Source of the DNA: Granulicella sp.
Lineage (GTDB): Bacteria; Acidobacteriota; Terriglobia; Terriglobales; Acidobacteriaceae
Direction: 5' to 3'
NCBI GenBank assembly: GCA_003138795.1
Contig: PLHC01000127.1
Coordinates: forward strand, 1-45,854
DNA: 45,854 bases
In this document: positions 10,100 through 18,914 of the stretch, piece by piece
Numbering within the stretch: position 1 is the first letter of the stretch
Layout of the letters: each line of letters opens with the position of its first letter
Program-made: the position numbers and the translations under genes
Notes under the pieces: generated by a model
Told to the model about the DNA's origin: nothing
The model's input: the letters and a program-made list of their open reading frames with translations, nothing else
Databases searched by the model: none

Positions 10100-10220
10100 G
10101 GGGTACCCCTCCCCCCCCTTATTTTGTAAAGTCTCTGCTTTCAGCAGTTAGAAAAACGGAGCTTGTAAAGTATTCAGGATAAAGGATTTATCGGTAAAGT
10201 TTTCTATTCGCAGGAGTTAG
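10100..10220. repeat. ~120-nt dispersed intergenic repeat, copy 1
   Basis: GGGGTACCCC, poly-C, then three degenerate TAAAGT units; aligns over its full length with 45161-45284. Confidence 0.75.
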
Positions 10221-10494
10221 CCGCGCCGCATGTTTCCCAGCTTCTTATTGTAGCGATTTGCGCGGGCAGGTTTTGTCAAGTCTGCGCGGATTCGCTCTTG
10301 GACTCGGGGTGAGCGTTCGCCCGGCAGATTGAGTCTGGAAGTTCGTTCCAGAGGGGTACTCAGGATTGTTGGCTGGATGGATTGAGATGAGCATGTATTG
10401 GCCTTTCCGGCTCCTGTGATGCTGAGCACTGCGGCCATACGAGTGAAGGAGGAGAGTTTGTTCAGGCCAGAACGTTCCCGGCTGGAGCCAGCCG

Positions 10495-11307
10495 ATGCAC
10501 CGCTTATGCAAACCAAGGATCCTTGGAAGTCTGAGAAGTTTGTTGGTTTTGTGCTTGTCGATCGCAGCGCTGATAAGCGTCCAGGCGCAGACAAGGTCAG
10601 TTCCGATTCTGGCCTATCATCGATTTAGTTCGGTGCGAACCGATTCGACTTCTACAGTTCCGACGGCAGCCTTTGAAGCGCAACTGCAATGGCTTTCAGA
10701 TCACCAGTACCGCGTATTGCCGCTCCGTTCCATTCTCGCGACGCTTCGTGAGCCAAACGCGACATTCGCGCTGCCCGCAATAGCGATCACCGCGGATGAC
10801 GGAGATGAGTCGGTATACACCGATATGTACCCGCTGGTGCTCAAATTTCATGTCCCCGTCACACTTTTCATCTTCCCGTCTGCGGTTTCGCGCTCCTCCT
10901 CGGTGCTGACGTGGGAACAGATCAAGACGATGCAGGGATCAGGACTGGTGGACGTACAGTCCCACACCTACTGGCACCCGAACTTCCGAACCGAGCGCGC
11001 ACGACTTTCTCCCTCAGCCTATCGGGCCTTCGTCGACTTCCAGCTTCAGAGGTCGAAGAAGGTGTTGGAAGAGAAGCTGGGGACCAAAGTGGACTCGCTG
11101 GCGTGGCCTTATGGAATTTACGATCCGGAGCTCGAAGCGGCTGCGGCAGAGGCTGGCTACGAAGCGGCGTTTGGTTTTGGAGGGGGTTTGGCCCGTTCCG
11201 GGTGTGATATGTTTGCTATTCCTCGAATACCTGTAGCCGGAGCGGAGCTGGGATCTCGTTTTGCCGCCATGCTTGCAGAGCCAACGACACATGGAGAAAA
11301 GAGATGA
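10495..11307 (+). CDS. Polysaccharide deacetylase family protein (secreted)
   Basis: Signal peptide; PILAYHRF, AIAITADDGDESVYTDMYPLV, VQSHTYWHPNF, LAWPYGIYD. Confidence 0.85.
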   Translation: MHRLCKPRILGSLRSLLVLCLSIAALISVQAQTRSVPILAYHRFSSVRTDSTSTVPTAAFEAQLQWLSDHQYRVLPLRSILATLREPNATFALPAIAITADDGDESVYTDMYPLVLKFHVPVTLFIFPSAVSRSSSVLTWEQIKTMQGSGLVDVQSHTYWHPNFRTERARLSPSAYRAFVDFQLQRSKKVLEEKLGTKVDSLAWPYGIYDPELEAAAAEAGYEAAFGFGGGLARSGCDMFAIPRIPVAGAELGSRFAAMLAEPTTHGEKR

Positions 11308-12578
11308 GCAATTTCACCGGGCGATATCTTATTTTTGGATTTCTGGCCTGTCTGGCCTCATCTGCCAATGCACTGGATGGTCGTGTGCTCAATGCGAAAA
11401 CGCATGCGGGAATCGCGGGAGCGACGGTCACGTATGGGACTGCTGTGGTAACGACCGACGGCAGCGGACGGTATCGTTTCGATGGTGCGGGAGATACGGT
11501 GTTCGCTCGAGCGGTTGGATTCAAAGCTTCTAAAGTGGCGGCTTCAAGGAACGGAACAACCGATATCGAGCTCGCGCCCTTCCAGCCAAGAGCTTTGTAC
11601 TTGTCGGTCTACGGGGTGGGGTCGAAGGCGCTCCTCGGGTCGGCGCTGGCGCTTGCTCACGAGGGATCAATCAACGCCGTCGTGGTGGACGTCAAGGGCG
11701 ACCGCGGCATCATTCCTTATCCCACAGCGATCCCCCTGGCGCTCAAGGACGGCGCTCGCAAGATGACAACCATTCCTGATCTTTCCGCGCTGGTCGCGCG
11801 GCTTCATCACGATGGCATTTACACCATTGCGCGGATTGTGGTCTTCAAGGACATGCCCCTCACCACGGCGAGGCCCGATCTAGCAGTGAGGCGCAGCAAC
11901 GGAGCGGTTTACGTGGATCGGGAAGGGCTGGCCTGGGCAGATCCGTTCCAGCAAGAAGTGCGCAACTACAACATCGCAATCGCGGTCGAGGCAGCCCGCG
12001 CAGGGTTCGATGAAATCCAGTTCGACTATGTCCGGTTCCCCGGCATTGGCGAAAATCTCCGCTTTGCGCAGGAGCCAACCGAAGCGGCGCGGGTGAAAGC
12101 GATCGATGACTTCCTGGCGCAGGCGCGGGAGCAATTGGCACCCTACAATGTCTTTCTCGGGGTTGATATCTTCGGCTACGTCCTTTGGAATACAAACGAT
12201 ACGGGGATCGGCCAGCAACTGGAGGAGATTATCAAGCACGTCGATTACATCTCGCCGATGCTGTATCCGTCGGGCTTTCAATTTGGAATTCCGGGCGTTC
12301 CCAAGCCCGTCGACCACCCGTATGAGATCGTACGAGACTCACTCGATAACGCGACTCGGCGGGTGAAGATATCGCCGGAACGGTTCCGGCCATGGCTGCA
12401 GGCCTTCACGGATTATGCTTTTGATCACCGTCGTTTCGATTCCGTCGAAGTTCAAGCCCAGACACGAGCGGCAAGGGACTTTGGAGCCGACGGCTGGCTG
12501 CTTTGGAATCCTCGAAACCAGTATGGGAATTTGGGTTTGGCGAGTGCGCAGGGCGACGAGGTGAAGGCCGGAAAGTAG
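11304..12578 (+). CDS. Putative glycoside hydrolase (DUF4015-like) with N-terminal carboxypeptidase-regulatory-like domain
   Basis: DGRVLNAKTHAGIAGATVTYG...GSGRYRFDG; then AVVVDVKGDRGIIPY, ARIVVFKD, WADPFQQEVRNYNIAIAVEAARAGFDEIQFDYVRFP, ISPMLYPSGF. ATGA overlap with the upstream gene. Confidence 0.83.
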   Translation: MSNFTGRYLIFGFLACLASSANALDGRVLNAKTHAGIAGATVTYGTAVVTTDGSGRYRFDGAGDTVFARAVGFKASKVAASRNGTTDIELAPFQPRALYLSVYGVGSKALLGSALALAHEGSINAVVVDVKGDRGIIPYPTAIPLALKDGARKMTTIPDLSALVARLHHDGIYTIARIVVFKDMPLTTARPDLAVRRSNGAVYVDREGLAWADPFQQEVRNYNIAIAVEAARAGFDEIQFDYVRFPGIGENLRFAQEPTEAARVKAIDDFLAQAREQLAPYNVFLGVDIFGYVLWNTNDTGIGQQLEEIIKHVDYISPMLYPSGFQFGIPGVPKPVDHPYEIVRDSLDNATRRVKISPERFRPWLQAFTDYAFDHRRFDSVEVQAQTRAARDFGADGWLLWNPRNQYGNLGLASAQGDEVKAGK

Positions 12579-12636
12579 CCGGGCGGCCAATCCGGACGGG
12601 CCGCTTCTCAGTGGAGGCCGTCCGCCGTCTCCTGGC

Positions 12637-14238
12637 TTAAGGCTTCTTTCTCGATCCATCCATGAATCCAGTGTTGCGCAGGATCCGCCTGATCTTCTTT
12701 GGAGAGATGGAGAGTTTCTGGGCGACCAGGGTCACATTTTTCCCGACGCTGTTCCACACCTTCGGAATCACGAGTTCGGCGAATTCTTCCTGAATCTGCT
12801 GGAAGCTCTTGTTGCCCAACTGTCCGTCCGACCACAATCTCAGTGTCTGGTCGATGCCGGTGGAGCGGAGGATCTTGGCCTTGAGCCGGCTGAGTTCTGT
12901 TGCCAGATGATCGCGGTCTTCTTCGGTAAGGAGGGCGGCAGCTTTGGAGGCATAGTCCCTGGCGGTCTCCCACTCCGGCGGGAAAAAGTCCGCGGCTGCC
13001 GATCCGCGGGCGAGATAGGCTTCGGCGAGCAGCCGCCTGTTTTGTGTGTGTTGTGCGAGTTCGATCGCCTCATCCGCATACTGCACGGCACGATGGGCGT
13101 GCAATGCGGCGTTCGGAGACTCCCCCAACTCTTCATCCACATGCGCAAGTTCCACGGCGGCCTGGAGTATGCGCGAACGCGCCATCAAGATCACATCATG
13201 CCGCTCTTGCCCGAGCGCAAACGCCTTCCCCGCCTCGGTGAAGGCTTCATCGATCTCGCCGCTTTCCAGGTGCAGGTGTCCGGCGTTGACCAGCACGGAG
13301 CCCGTGCCACCCTGATGCTGGTGCAGTGCATAGATATCGCGGGCCTTGCGGAGCAGTTGGAGCGCCTCGCGCAGAATCAGCAGGTACTCGGCGTGAACGG
13401 CTCCGCGAACGTGATCGCTCTTCCACTGGGCTTGCATGTCGAGCGCGATAAGACGTTTTACGTAGGCAGCGTTGACCAGCGCACGAGCAAGATTTGGGTG
13501 ATTGGCGTGGGTTTCAGAGTAAATCGCGATGGCGCGCTCGAAGTGCTCAAGAGCGAGAGCATAGTCGCCCGAACGGCGGATAAAGCGGCCTCTTGCAGAC
13601 TCGATGTTTCCGAGCGAGAGGGCGTGACCGGTGACGCGGAGCTCGGCTTCGGCCTCGTCGAGAAGGTCCAGCGCGTGGCGGCGCTCGCCTTTCTGAAACA
13701 CCAGCCAGCTTTCGTGGATCTTTGTAACGGCTACCAGCTTGGGAGCGTTGGCATTCTGGGCCGTCGCTCGCGCTGCGGTGATATGGAATAGTGCGAGTTC
13801 GTACTCACCCTTCTTTCGCAGAGCCCGTCCCATCCAGAAGTTGGCAACGAAGACCAGGTGAGTGGGGAGCAGACCTTCGCCGGCACGTAGAACGATGTCG
13901 AGGAGCGATATGGCGCGGTCGAGATCTTCACGGGCAAGGGCCCGGAATGCTTCCACCAACCTCAATCTCAGGAAGTCCAGGAAGCGAAGCTGGACGCGCT
14001 CATTCTCCGGAAATCCGGCGAGACAGACGTCCAGGAAGGCAATGTCCCGATAGCCGAGATCTGTCCACTGGGCCAGGCAAAGAAGGATCGCAATGGCGTC
14101 GGGATCGCGGTAATCCAGCGCTTGTCCATGACCGAATGCATCGTCCAGAAGCGCAAAGCCGGCACGTATGTTTCTGGAGATGAGACTATCTTCCAGCTCC
14201 TGCAGAAGCGTGGATTGCAGTATCTGCTCTGGCATCAT
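12637..14238 (-). CDS. TPR-repeat protein with C-terminal Fis-type helix-turn-helix
   Basis: Many degenerate TPR-like helices; C-terminus KVWNSVGKNVTLVAQKLSISPKKIRRILRNTGF resembles HTH_8. Confidence 0.6.
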   Translation of the reverse strand: MMPEQILQSTLLQELEDSLISRNIRAGFALLDDAFGHGQALDYRDPDAIAILLCLAQWTDLGYRDIAFLDVCLAGFPENERVQLRFLDFLRLRLVEAFRALAREDLDRAISLLDIVLRAGEGLLPTHLVFVANFWMGRALRKKGEYELALFHITAARATAQNANAPKLVAVTKIHESWLVFQKGERRHALDLLDEAEAELRVTGHALSLGNIESARGRFIRRSGDYALALEHFERAIAIYSETHANHPNLARALVNAAYVKRLIALDMQAQWKSDHVRGAVHAEYLLILREALQLLRKARDIYALHQHQGGTGSVLVNAGHLHLESGEIDEAFTEAGKAFALGQERHDVILMARSRILQAAVELAHVDEELGESPNAALHAHRAVQYADEAIELAQHTQNRRLLAEAYLARGSAAADFFPPEWETARDYASKAAALLTEEDRDHLATELSRLKAKILRSTGIDQTLRLWSDGQLGNKSFQQIQEEFAELVIPKVWNSVGKNVTLVAQKLSISPKKIRRILRNTGFMDGSRKKP

Positions 14239-14417
14239 TCTCTACTATAGCTGATGGGGAGAATGTCATCGTGTGCAGCAATCGGGCCGCCGCGTTCCCC
14301 GTCCGAAGCGGGCGGGACGCAATTGCGCCTGATCTTCTGCCTTGCTAGGTTTGATCTATAGCTGGTCAATCAGCCAGCGACTCGAAACCAACCAACGAAT
14401 AAGTCAGGGGCTTTGCA

Positions 14418-17162
14418 ATGATTCATGTGGCAAAAAACATTTACAGGTTCGGCAATGGCGTGGCAGACGGCAACGGCAAGATGACGGAGCTATTGGGCGG
14501 AAAAGGCGCCGGCTTAGCGGAGATGACTCGTCTATCTTTCCCTGTGCCTCCGGGGTTCACAATCGCTACCGATGCCTGCAGATTCTATCTGTCCCAGGGC
14601 ATATTCCCGAGTGACCTGAGTGGGGAACTGCGCGAATCGCTGGCATGGCTGGAAGATGTTGCAGGCAAGCGGCTTGGTGACCCGAAGGATCCGCTTCTGG
14701 TGAGCGTTCGTTCCGGAGCTGCAGTCTCGATGCCGGGGATGATGGATACGATCCTGAATGTTGGATTGAACGATGAATGCGTTCAGGGTCTGGCCGAAAA
14801 GAGCGGCTCCGAACGTTTTGCCTTTGACTCGTATCGGCGCCTCCTGCAGATGTTCGGTTCGGTTGTGATGAAGGTGCCGAAGGAGGTCTTCGACAGCGCC
14901 TTCAAACAGATTAGCCAGTCGGAAGGCGCAAGCCGGGAGTCGGAGTTCTCTGCGGAGGCGCTTCGCCGCGTGGTCGCGGTCTTCAAGGACCTCATTCTCG
15001 AGTTCGGGGGCAGGCCGTTTCCGCAGAACCCGCAAGAGCAACTTTCGATGGCGATCGAGACCGTCTTCGAGTCGTGGCGCAGTGAGAGAGCGGTGTTTTA
15101 CAGGAAGCTGAACGGCATCTCCGAGAACATGGGTACGGCCGTTACCGTGCAGACAATGGTCTTCGGCAATCGCGGTGTGGACAGTGGTACCGGTGTCGGC
15201 TTCAGCCGCAATCCTTCCAATGGAGAAAGGCATATCTTCGGCGAGTATCTCTGCGATGCGCAGGGCGAAGACATCGTCGCGGGTACGCGGACGCCGACTT
15301 CGATCGGGCAGTTGGAGGATACGTCGCCAAAACTTTATGCGGAGCTTCGAGATCTTGTTGCCCAACTGGAGCGGCACTATCGCGATGTGCAGGACTTCGA
15401 GTTCACCGTTGAGAGCGGCCGGTTGTTTCTACTGCAGACTCGTTCGGCCAAGAGGGCTGCGCTGGCGGCAGTCCAGACCGCCGTGGATATGGTGGAAGAA
15501 GGATTGATTACGAAGCGGGAAGGCATTTCGAGAGTGCAGCCCGCAAGTATCGCCGAGATTCTTTCTCCCCAGCTTGATCTTCATGCTGGCAGCCCTGGGC
15601 CGCTGGCGCATGGCCTGCCGGCTTCGCCTGGCGCCGCCGTAGGGAAGATCGCGCTGTCAACGAGCGAGGCCGTCTGCATGGCGGGGCGGGGCGAGTCCGT
15701 CATTCTGGTGACAGAGGAGACGACAGCAGACGACATCGAGGGCATGGCTGTTGCGGTGGGGTTCCTCACCGCTCGCGGAGGCGCCACGAGCCATGCAGCG
15801 GTGGTGGCCCGCGGAATGGGCAAGTGCTGCATCACCGGAGCCCGCGCCATTCGAATGTGCGATGGGGATGCCGTTTGGATTGGAGAAAAACTCCTGCATG
15901 CGGGCGATTGGCTCTCGCTGGAGGGAAGCACTGGACGGATCTTCGAAGGCCAGCTGCCGACTCGCGCGGCCAGCAGCGACCTTCCTGCTCTCAACAAGTT
16001 TCTCTCCTGGGCGGCGGAGGTCAGTACGAGCGTAGTTCGCGCCAACGCAGATACTCCAGCCGACGCAAAGGCTGCCCTGGCCGCGGGAGCGCAGGGGATC
16101 GGCCTCTGCAGGACGGAGCACATGTTCTTTGCCCCCGACCGTTTGATTGCTATGCGTGCCATGATTCTCGCGACCGACGTGAAGGATCGTATCAAGGCGC
16201 TCGAGCAGCTGTTGCCCATGCAGCAGACTGATTTCGAAAAGCTCTTCCGCACCATGCCCGGACTGCCGGTGACGATCCGTCTGCTGGATCCGCCACTGCA
16301 CGAGTTCCTGCCCTCGCCCGAGGAGATCGATGTCCAGATTGCCGCAGCGCGGAAGGATGAAAACTGGGAGCAGGGCATCGCCCTGGAGATCGAGCGTCGG
16401 CACATTGAATCGCTGACTGAGGTCAATCCGATGATGGGCCACAGAGGATGCCGACTCAGCCTGACCTATCCGGAGATCCTGCAGATGCAGGTCAAGGCCA
16501 TCCTGCAGGCTGCGCTCGCTGTCGCCGGAGATGAGAAAGCCGGGTTCGAGCCGCTGCCCGAAATCATGGTTCCCCTGGTCTCATCCGAGGAGGAGATGAG
16601 CGTTCTGGCGCGCATGATTCGCGAGACCGCTGACGAGGTGTTTGCGCGTCAGGGGAAGAGCATTCGTTACACGATTGGAACCATGATCGAGCTGCCGCGA
16701 GCCGCCATCTGTGCCGCGGCGATCGCGAGGCATGTCTCGTTTATTTCCTTCGGAACGAATGATCTGACGCAGATGACCTACGGCTTCTCGCGGGATGATG
16801 CGCGCACCTACCTTGATTATTACCTGGAGAATGGAATCTTTAAAGTGGACCCATTCATCACCATCGATAAGGAAGGAGTCGGCTACTTGATCGACCTGGC
16901 CATGAAACAGGTGCGCATGGTTAACCCGAAGATCAAGATCGGCGTGTGCGGGGAGCATGGCGGAGATCCAGAGTCGATACACTTCTTCCACTCCCTCGGA
17001 GTCGACTACGTCTCCTGTTCGGTCGCCCGCCTGCCTATCGCGCAGGTTGCGATGGCACAAGCAAGTCAGAAGGCAGATGCGCAGTATCAAGCGAAGACGG
17101 AGGCGGCAAGCGGTCAGTTAGCCGCGCAGGATGAACTGCTCAGCCAATTGAGCAGAGCCTAG
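14418..17162 (+). CDS. ppdK: Pyruvate, phosphate dikinase
   Basis: 914 aa; LLGGKGAGLAEMTRL, TARGGATSHAAVVARGMGKCC (phospho-His domain), PEP-utilising C-domain GVCGEHGGDPESI. Confidence 0.96.
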   Translation: MIHVAKNIYRFGNGVADGNGKMTELLGGKGAGLAEMTRLSFPVPPGFTIATDACRFYLSQGIFPSDLSGELRESLAWLEDVAGKRLGDPKDPLLVSVRSGAAVSMPGMMDTILNVGLNDECVQGLAEKSGSERFAFDSYRRLLQMFGSVVMKVPKEVFDSAFKQISQSEGASRESEFSAEALRRVVAVFKDLILEFGGRPFPQNPQEQLSMAIETVFESWRSERAVFYRKLNGISENMGTAVTVQTMVFGNRGVDSGTGVGFSRNPSNGERHIFGEYLCDAQGEDIVAGTRTPTSIGQLEDTSPKLYAELRDLVAQLERHYRDVQDFEFTVESGRLFLLQTRSAKRAALAAVQTAVDMVEEGLITKREGISRVQPASIAEILSPQLDLHAGSPGPLAHGLPASPGAAVGKIALSTSEAVCMAGRGESVILVTEETTADDIEGMAVAVGFLTARGGATSHAAVVARGMGKCCITGARAIRMCDGDAVWIGEKLLHAGDWLSLEGSTGRIFEGQLPTRAASSDLPALNKFLSWAAEVSTSVVRANADTPADAKAALAAGAQGIGLCRTEHMFFAPDRLIAMRAMILATDVKDRIKALEQLLPMQQTDFEKLFRTMPGLPVTIRLLDPPLHEFLPSPEEIDVQIAAARKDENWEQGIALEIERRHIESLTEVNPMMGHRGCRLSLTYPEILQMQVKAILQAALAVAGDEKAGFEPLPEIMVPLVSSEEEMSVLARMIRETADEVFARQGKSIRYTIGTMIELPRAAICAAAIARHVSFISFGTNDLTQMTYGFSRDDARTYLDYYLENGIFKVDPFITIDKEGVGYLIDLAMKQVRMVNPKIKIGVCGEHGGDPESIHFFHSLGVDYVSCSVARLPIAQVAMAQASQKADAQYQAKTEAASGQLAAQDELLSQLSRA

Positions 17163-17181
17163 ACCGTACTGCGGAGATATT

Positions 17182-17220
17182 GACAGCTGCTGCGAAGAGA
17201 AATACCTCGCAGCAGCTGTC
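17182..17220 (+). terminator. Hairpin downstream of ppdK
   Basis: Perfect 14-bp inverted repeat GACAGCTGCTGCGA / TCGCAGCAGCTGTC with 11-nt loop, 20 nt after the ppdK stop; weak T tract. Confidence 0.55.
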
Positions 17221-17383
17221 TTCTCCGTGATGCGTGTCGATGCAAAGACGCTGACGAACCATTCTCGTGGTGAAGTTCGATCCGAAAACAACCTCAGCAG
17301 CCTCGCCAGCACCCCCAGGATTTGCCCTCAACCTACTGACCGCTGAAAATAGAGATGCAACAAATCTTCGGTTGAGGATCACC

Positions 17384-18040
17384 ATGCAGACTAGCTTCGA
17401 AGCGCTTATGGCGGCCGGGACAGCCGTAATCTCTGATGTGTTCGACTCACTGCAACTTACACCGCCTGTACTCGACAATAGCTTGCGGCCGATCTGCGTG
17501 AATTCGATCTTTGCCGGGCCGGCCTATACCATCACCGGCGAGTCCATACACTTCAAAGGCGGGGACCGCGCAAAGCTTGCGGCAATCGACAATATGCCTG
17601 CTGGCGTAGTCGCCATTTGGTCGAGCATGGACGCAAAAGGGGTCTGCTGCTTTGGCGATCTACTTGCGAGCGCGATGCGAGCTCGCGGTTGTGCCGCAGC
17701 TGTCGTTGACGGTGGCGTGCGGGACACGTCGTTTCTGGAAGGCTTCGGGATGCCTGTAGTAGCGCGATACCGGACACCGGCCCAGGGAATCGGCCGATGG
17801 CGAGTTACAGCCTCACAGGTCGTCGTGCGTGTTCGTGGGGCACTCGAAGAGTGGATCAGCATCGCGCCGGGTGACACCGTCGTTGGAGATGCGGATGGTC
17901 AGATAGCCATTCCGCAGCAACTTCTCGACGAGGTTACCGCGAAGGTGATCGAGTGGTCTCTGGTTGAGAATGGAGCAAGAGCGGAGATCATCGCTGGCCT
18001 TCCCTTGTTAGCTGCTCTCGATAAGTACGGCCACCTCTAG
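17384..18040 (+). CDS. RraA-like / HMG aldolase family protein
   Basis: TAVISDVFDSL..., VAIWSSMDAKGVCCFGDLLASAMRARGCAAAVVDGGVRDTSFL. Start trimmed to ATG 17384. Confidence 0.85.
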   Translation: MQTSFEALMAAGTAVISDVFDSLQLTPPVLDNSLRPICVNSIFAGPAYTITGESIHFKGGDRAKLAAIDNMPAGVVAIWSSMDAKGVCCFGDLLASAMRARGCAAAVVDGGVRDTSFLEGFGMPVVARYRTPAQGIGRWRVTASQVVVRVRGALEEWISIAPGDTVVGDADGQIAIPQQLLDEVTAKVIEWSLVENGARAEIIAGLPLLAALDKYGHL

Positions 18041-18100
18041 AACAGTCTCATAAACATTCGAGGGAGGGCGTTCGCTCCCGGAGTGCGTATTATTCTCATC

Positions 18101-18817
18101 ATGCGTCTGACCCCAAATGATCGCCTCTTCGTCCTCACTGGTGCCGGCATCTCCGCCGAGAGTGGCCTAGCTACCTTTCGGGGCTCTGGAGGGCTCTGGA
18201 ACGGCTATCGCGTCGAGGAGGTCGCAACGCCCGGAGCCTGGGACGCCGATCCCGAGCTTGTCTGGAGGTTCTACTCGATGCGTCGCCGCGATGCCCTCGC
18301 TGCGCAGCCGAACGCTGCCCATGTCGCGCTCGCAGAGATCGAGCAGAAGCTGGGCGACCAGTTTTATCTCTGTACCCAGAACGTCGATGACCTGCACGAG
18401 CGCGCTGGTTCGCATCGCATACATCACATGCACGGAACGCTCTTCCAGTCGCGATGCGTGCACTGCAACGTGCCCGTTGCGGATAAGGCACTGCACGAGA
18501 CCGCAACGGACCTTCCCACCTGCCCGGAGTGCGGCGCTCTCCTCCGTCCGCATATCGTCTGGTTTGGCGAAGTTCCGCTGGATATGGAAGGTATCTATCG
18601 GGAACTCGACCGTGCCACTGTCCTGCTTGTTGTCGGCACCTCGGGCTCCGTCTATCCCGCCGCGGGATTCGTACATGTTGCCAGGCAGCGCGGGATCCGC
18701 ACCGTCTATGTCGGACCGGAGGAGCCTCTCAACGCCAACGCCTTCGATGAGATTGTTCTGGGCTCAGCCACGGGCGTGCTGCCCGGCCTCCTTTCGTCGG
18801 CCTGTCCGAGCGCATAG
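18101..18817 (+). CDS. cobB: NAD-dependent protein deacylase (Sir2 family, class III-like)
   Basis: FVLTGAGISAESGLATFRG, TQNVDDLHERAG, HMHGTLF, four Zn Cys (CVHC...CPEC), GTSGSVYPAAGF. Confidence 0.93.
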   Translation: MRLTPNDRLFVLTGAGISAESGLATFRGSGGLWNGYRVEEVATPGAWDADPELVWRFYSMRRRDALAAQPNAAHVALAEIEQKLGDQFYLCTQNVDDLHERAGSHRIHHMHGTLFQSRCVHCNVPVADKALHETATDLPTCPECGALLRPHIVWFGEVPLDMEGIYRELDRATVLLVVGTSGSVYPAAGFVHVARQRGIRTVYVGPEEPLNANAFDEIVLGSATGVLPGLLSSACPSA

Positions 18818-18914
18818 CTGGCCTTCGAGTGGTCTGAGTGAATGACATGGTTTCCAGCATGAACTTGACGGGAAGTCTGCGCAAAGAACGCTGGAGGAAT
18901 GAAATTGTGGACTT

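Noticed and set aside
14532-16442. Large minus-strand ORFs opposite ppdK
   Set aside because: Antisense shadows of a strongly supported PPDK gene.
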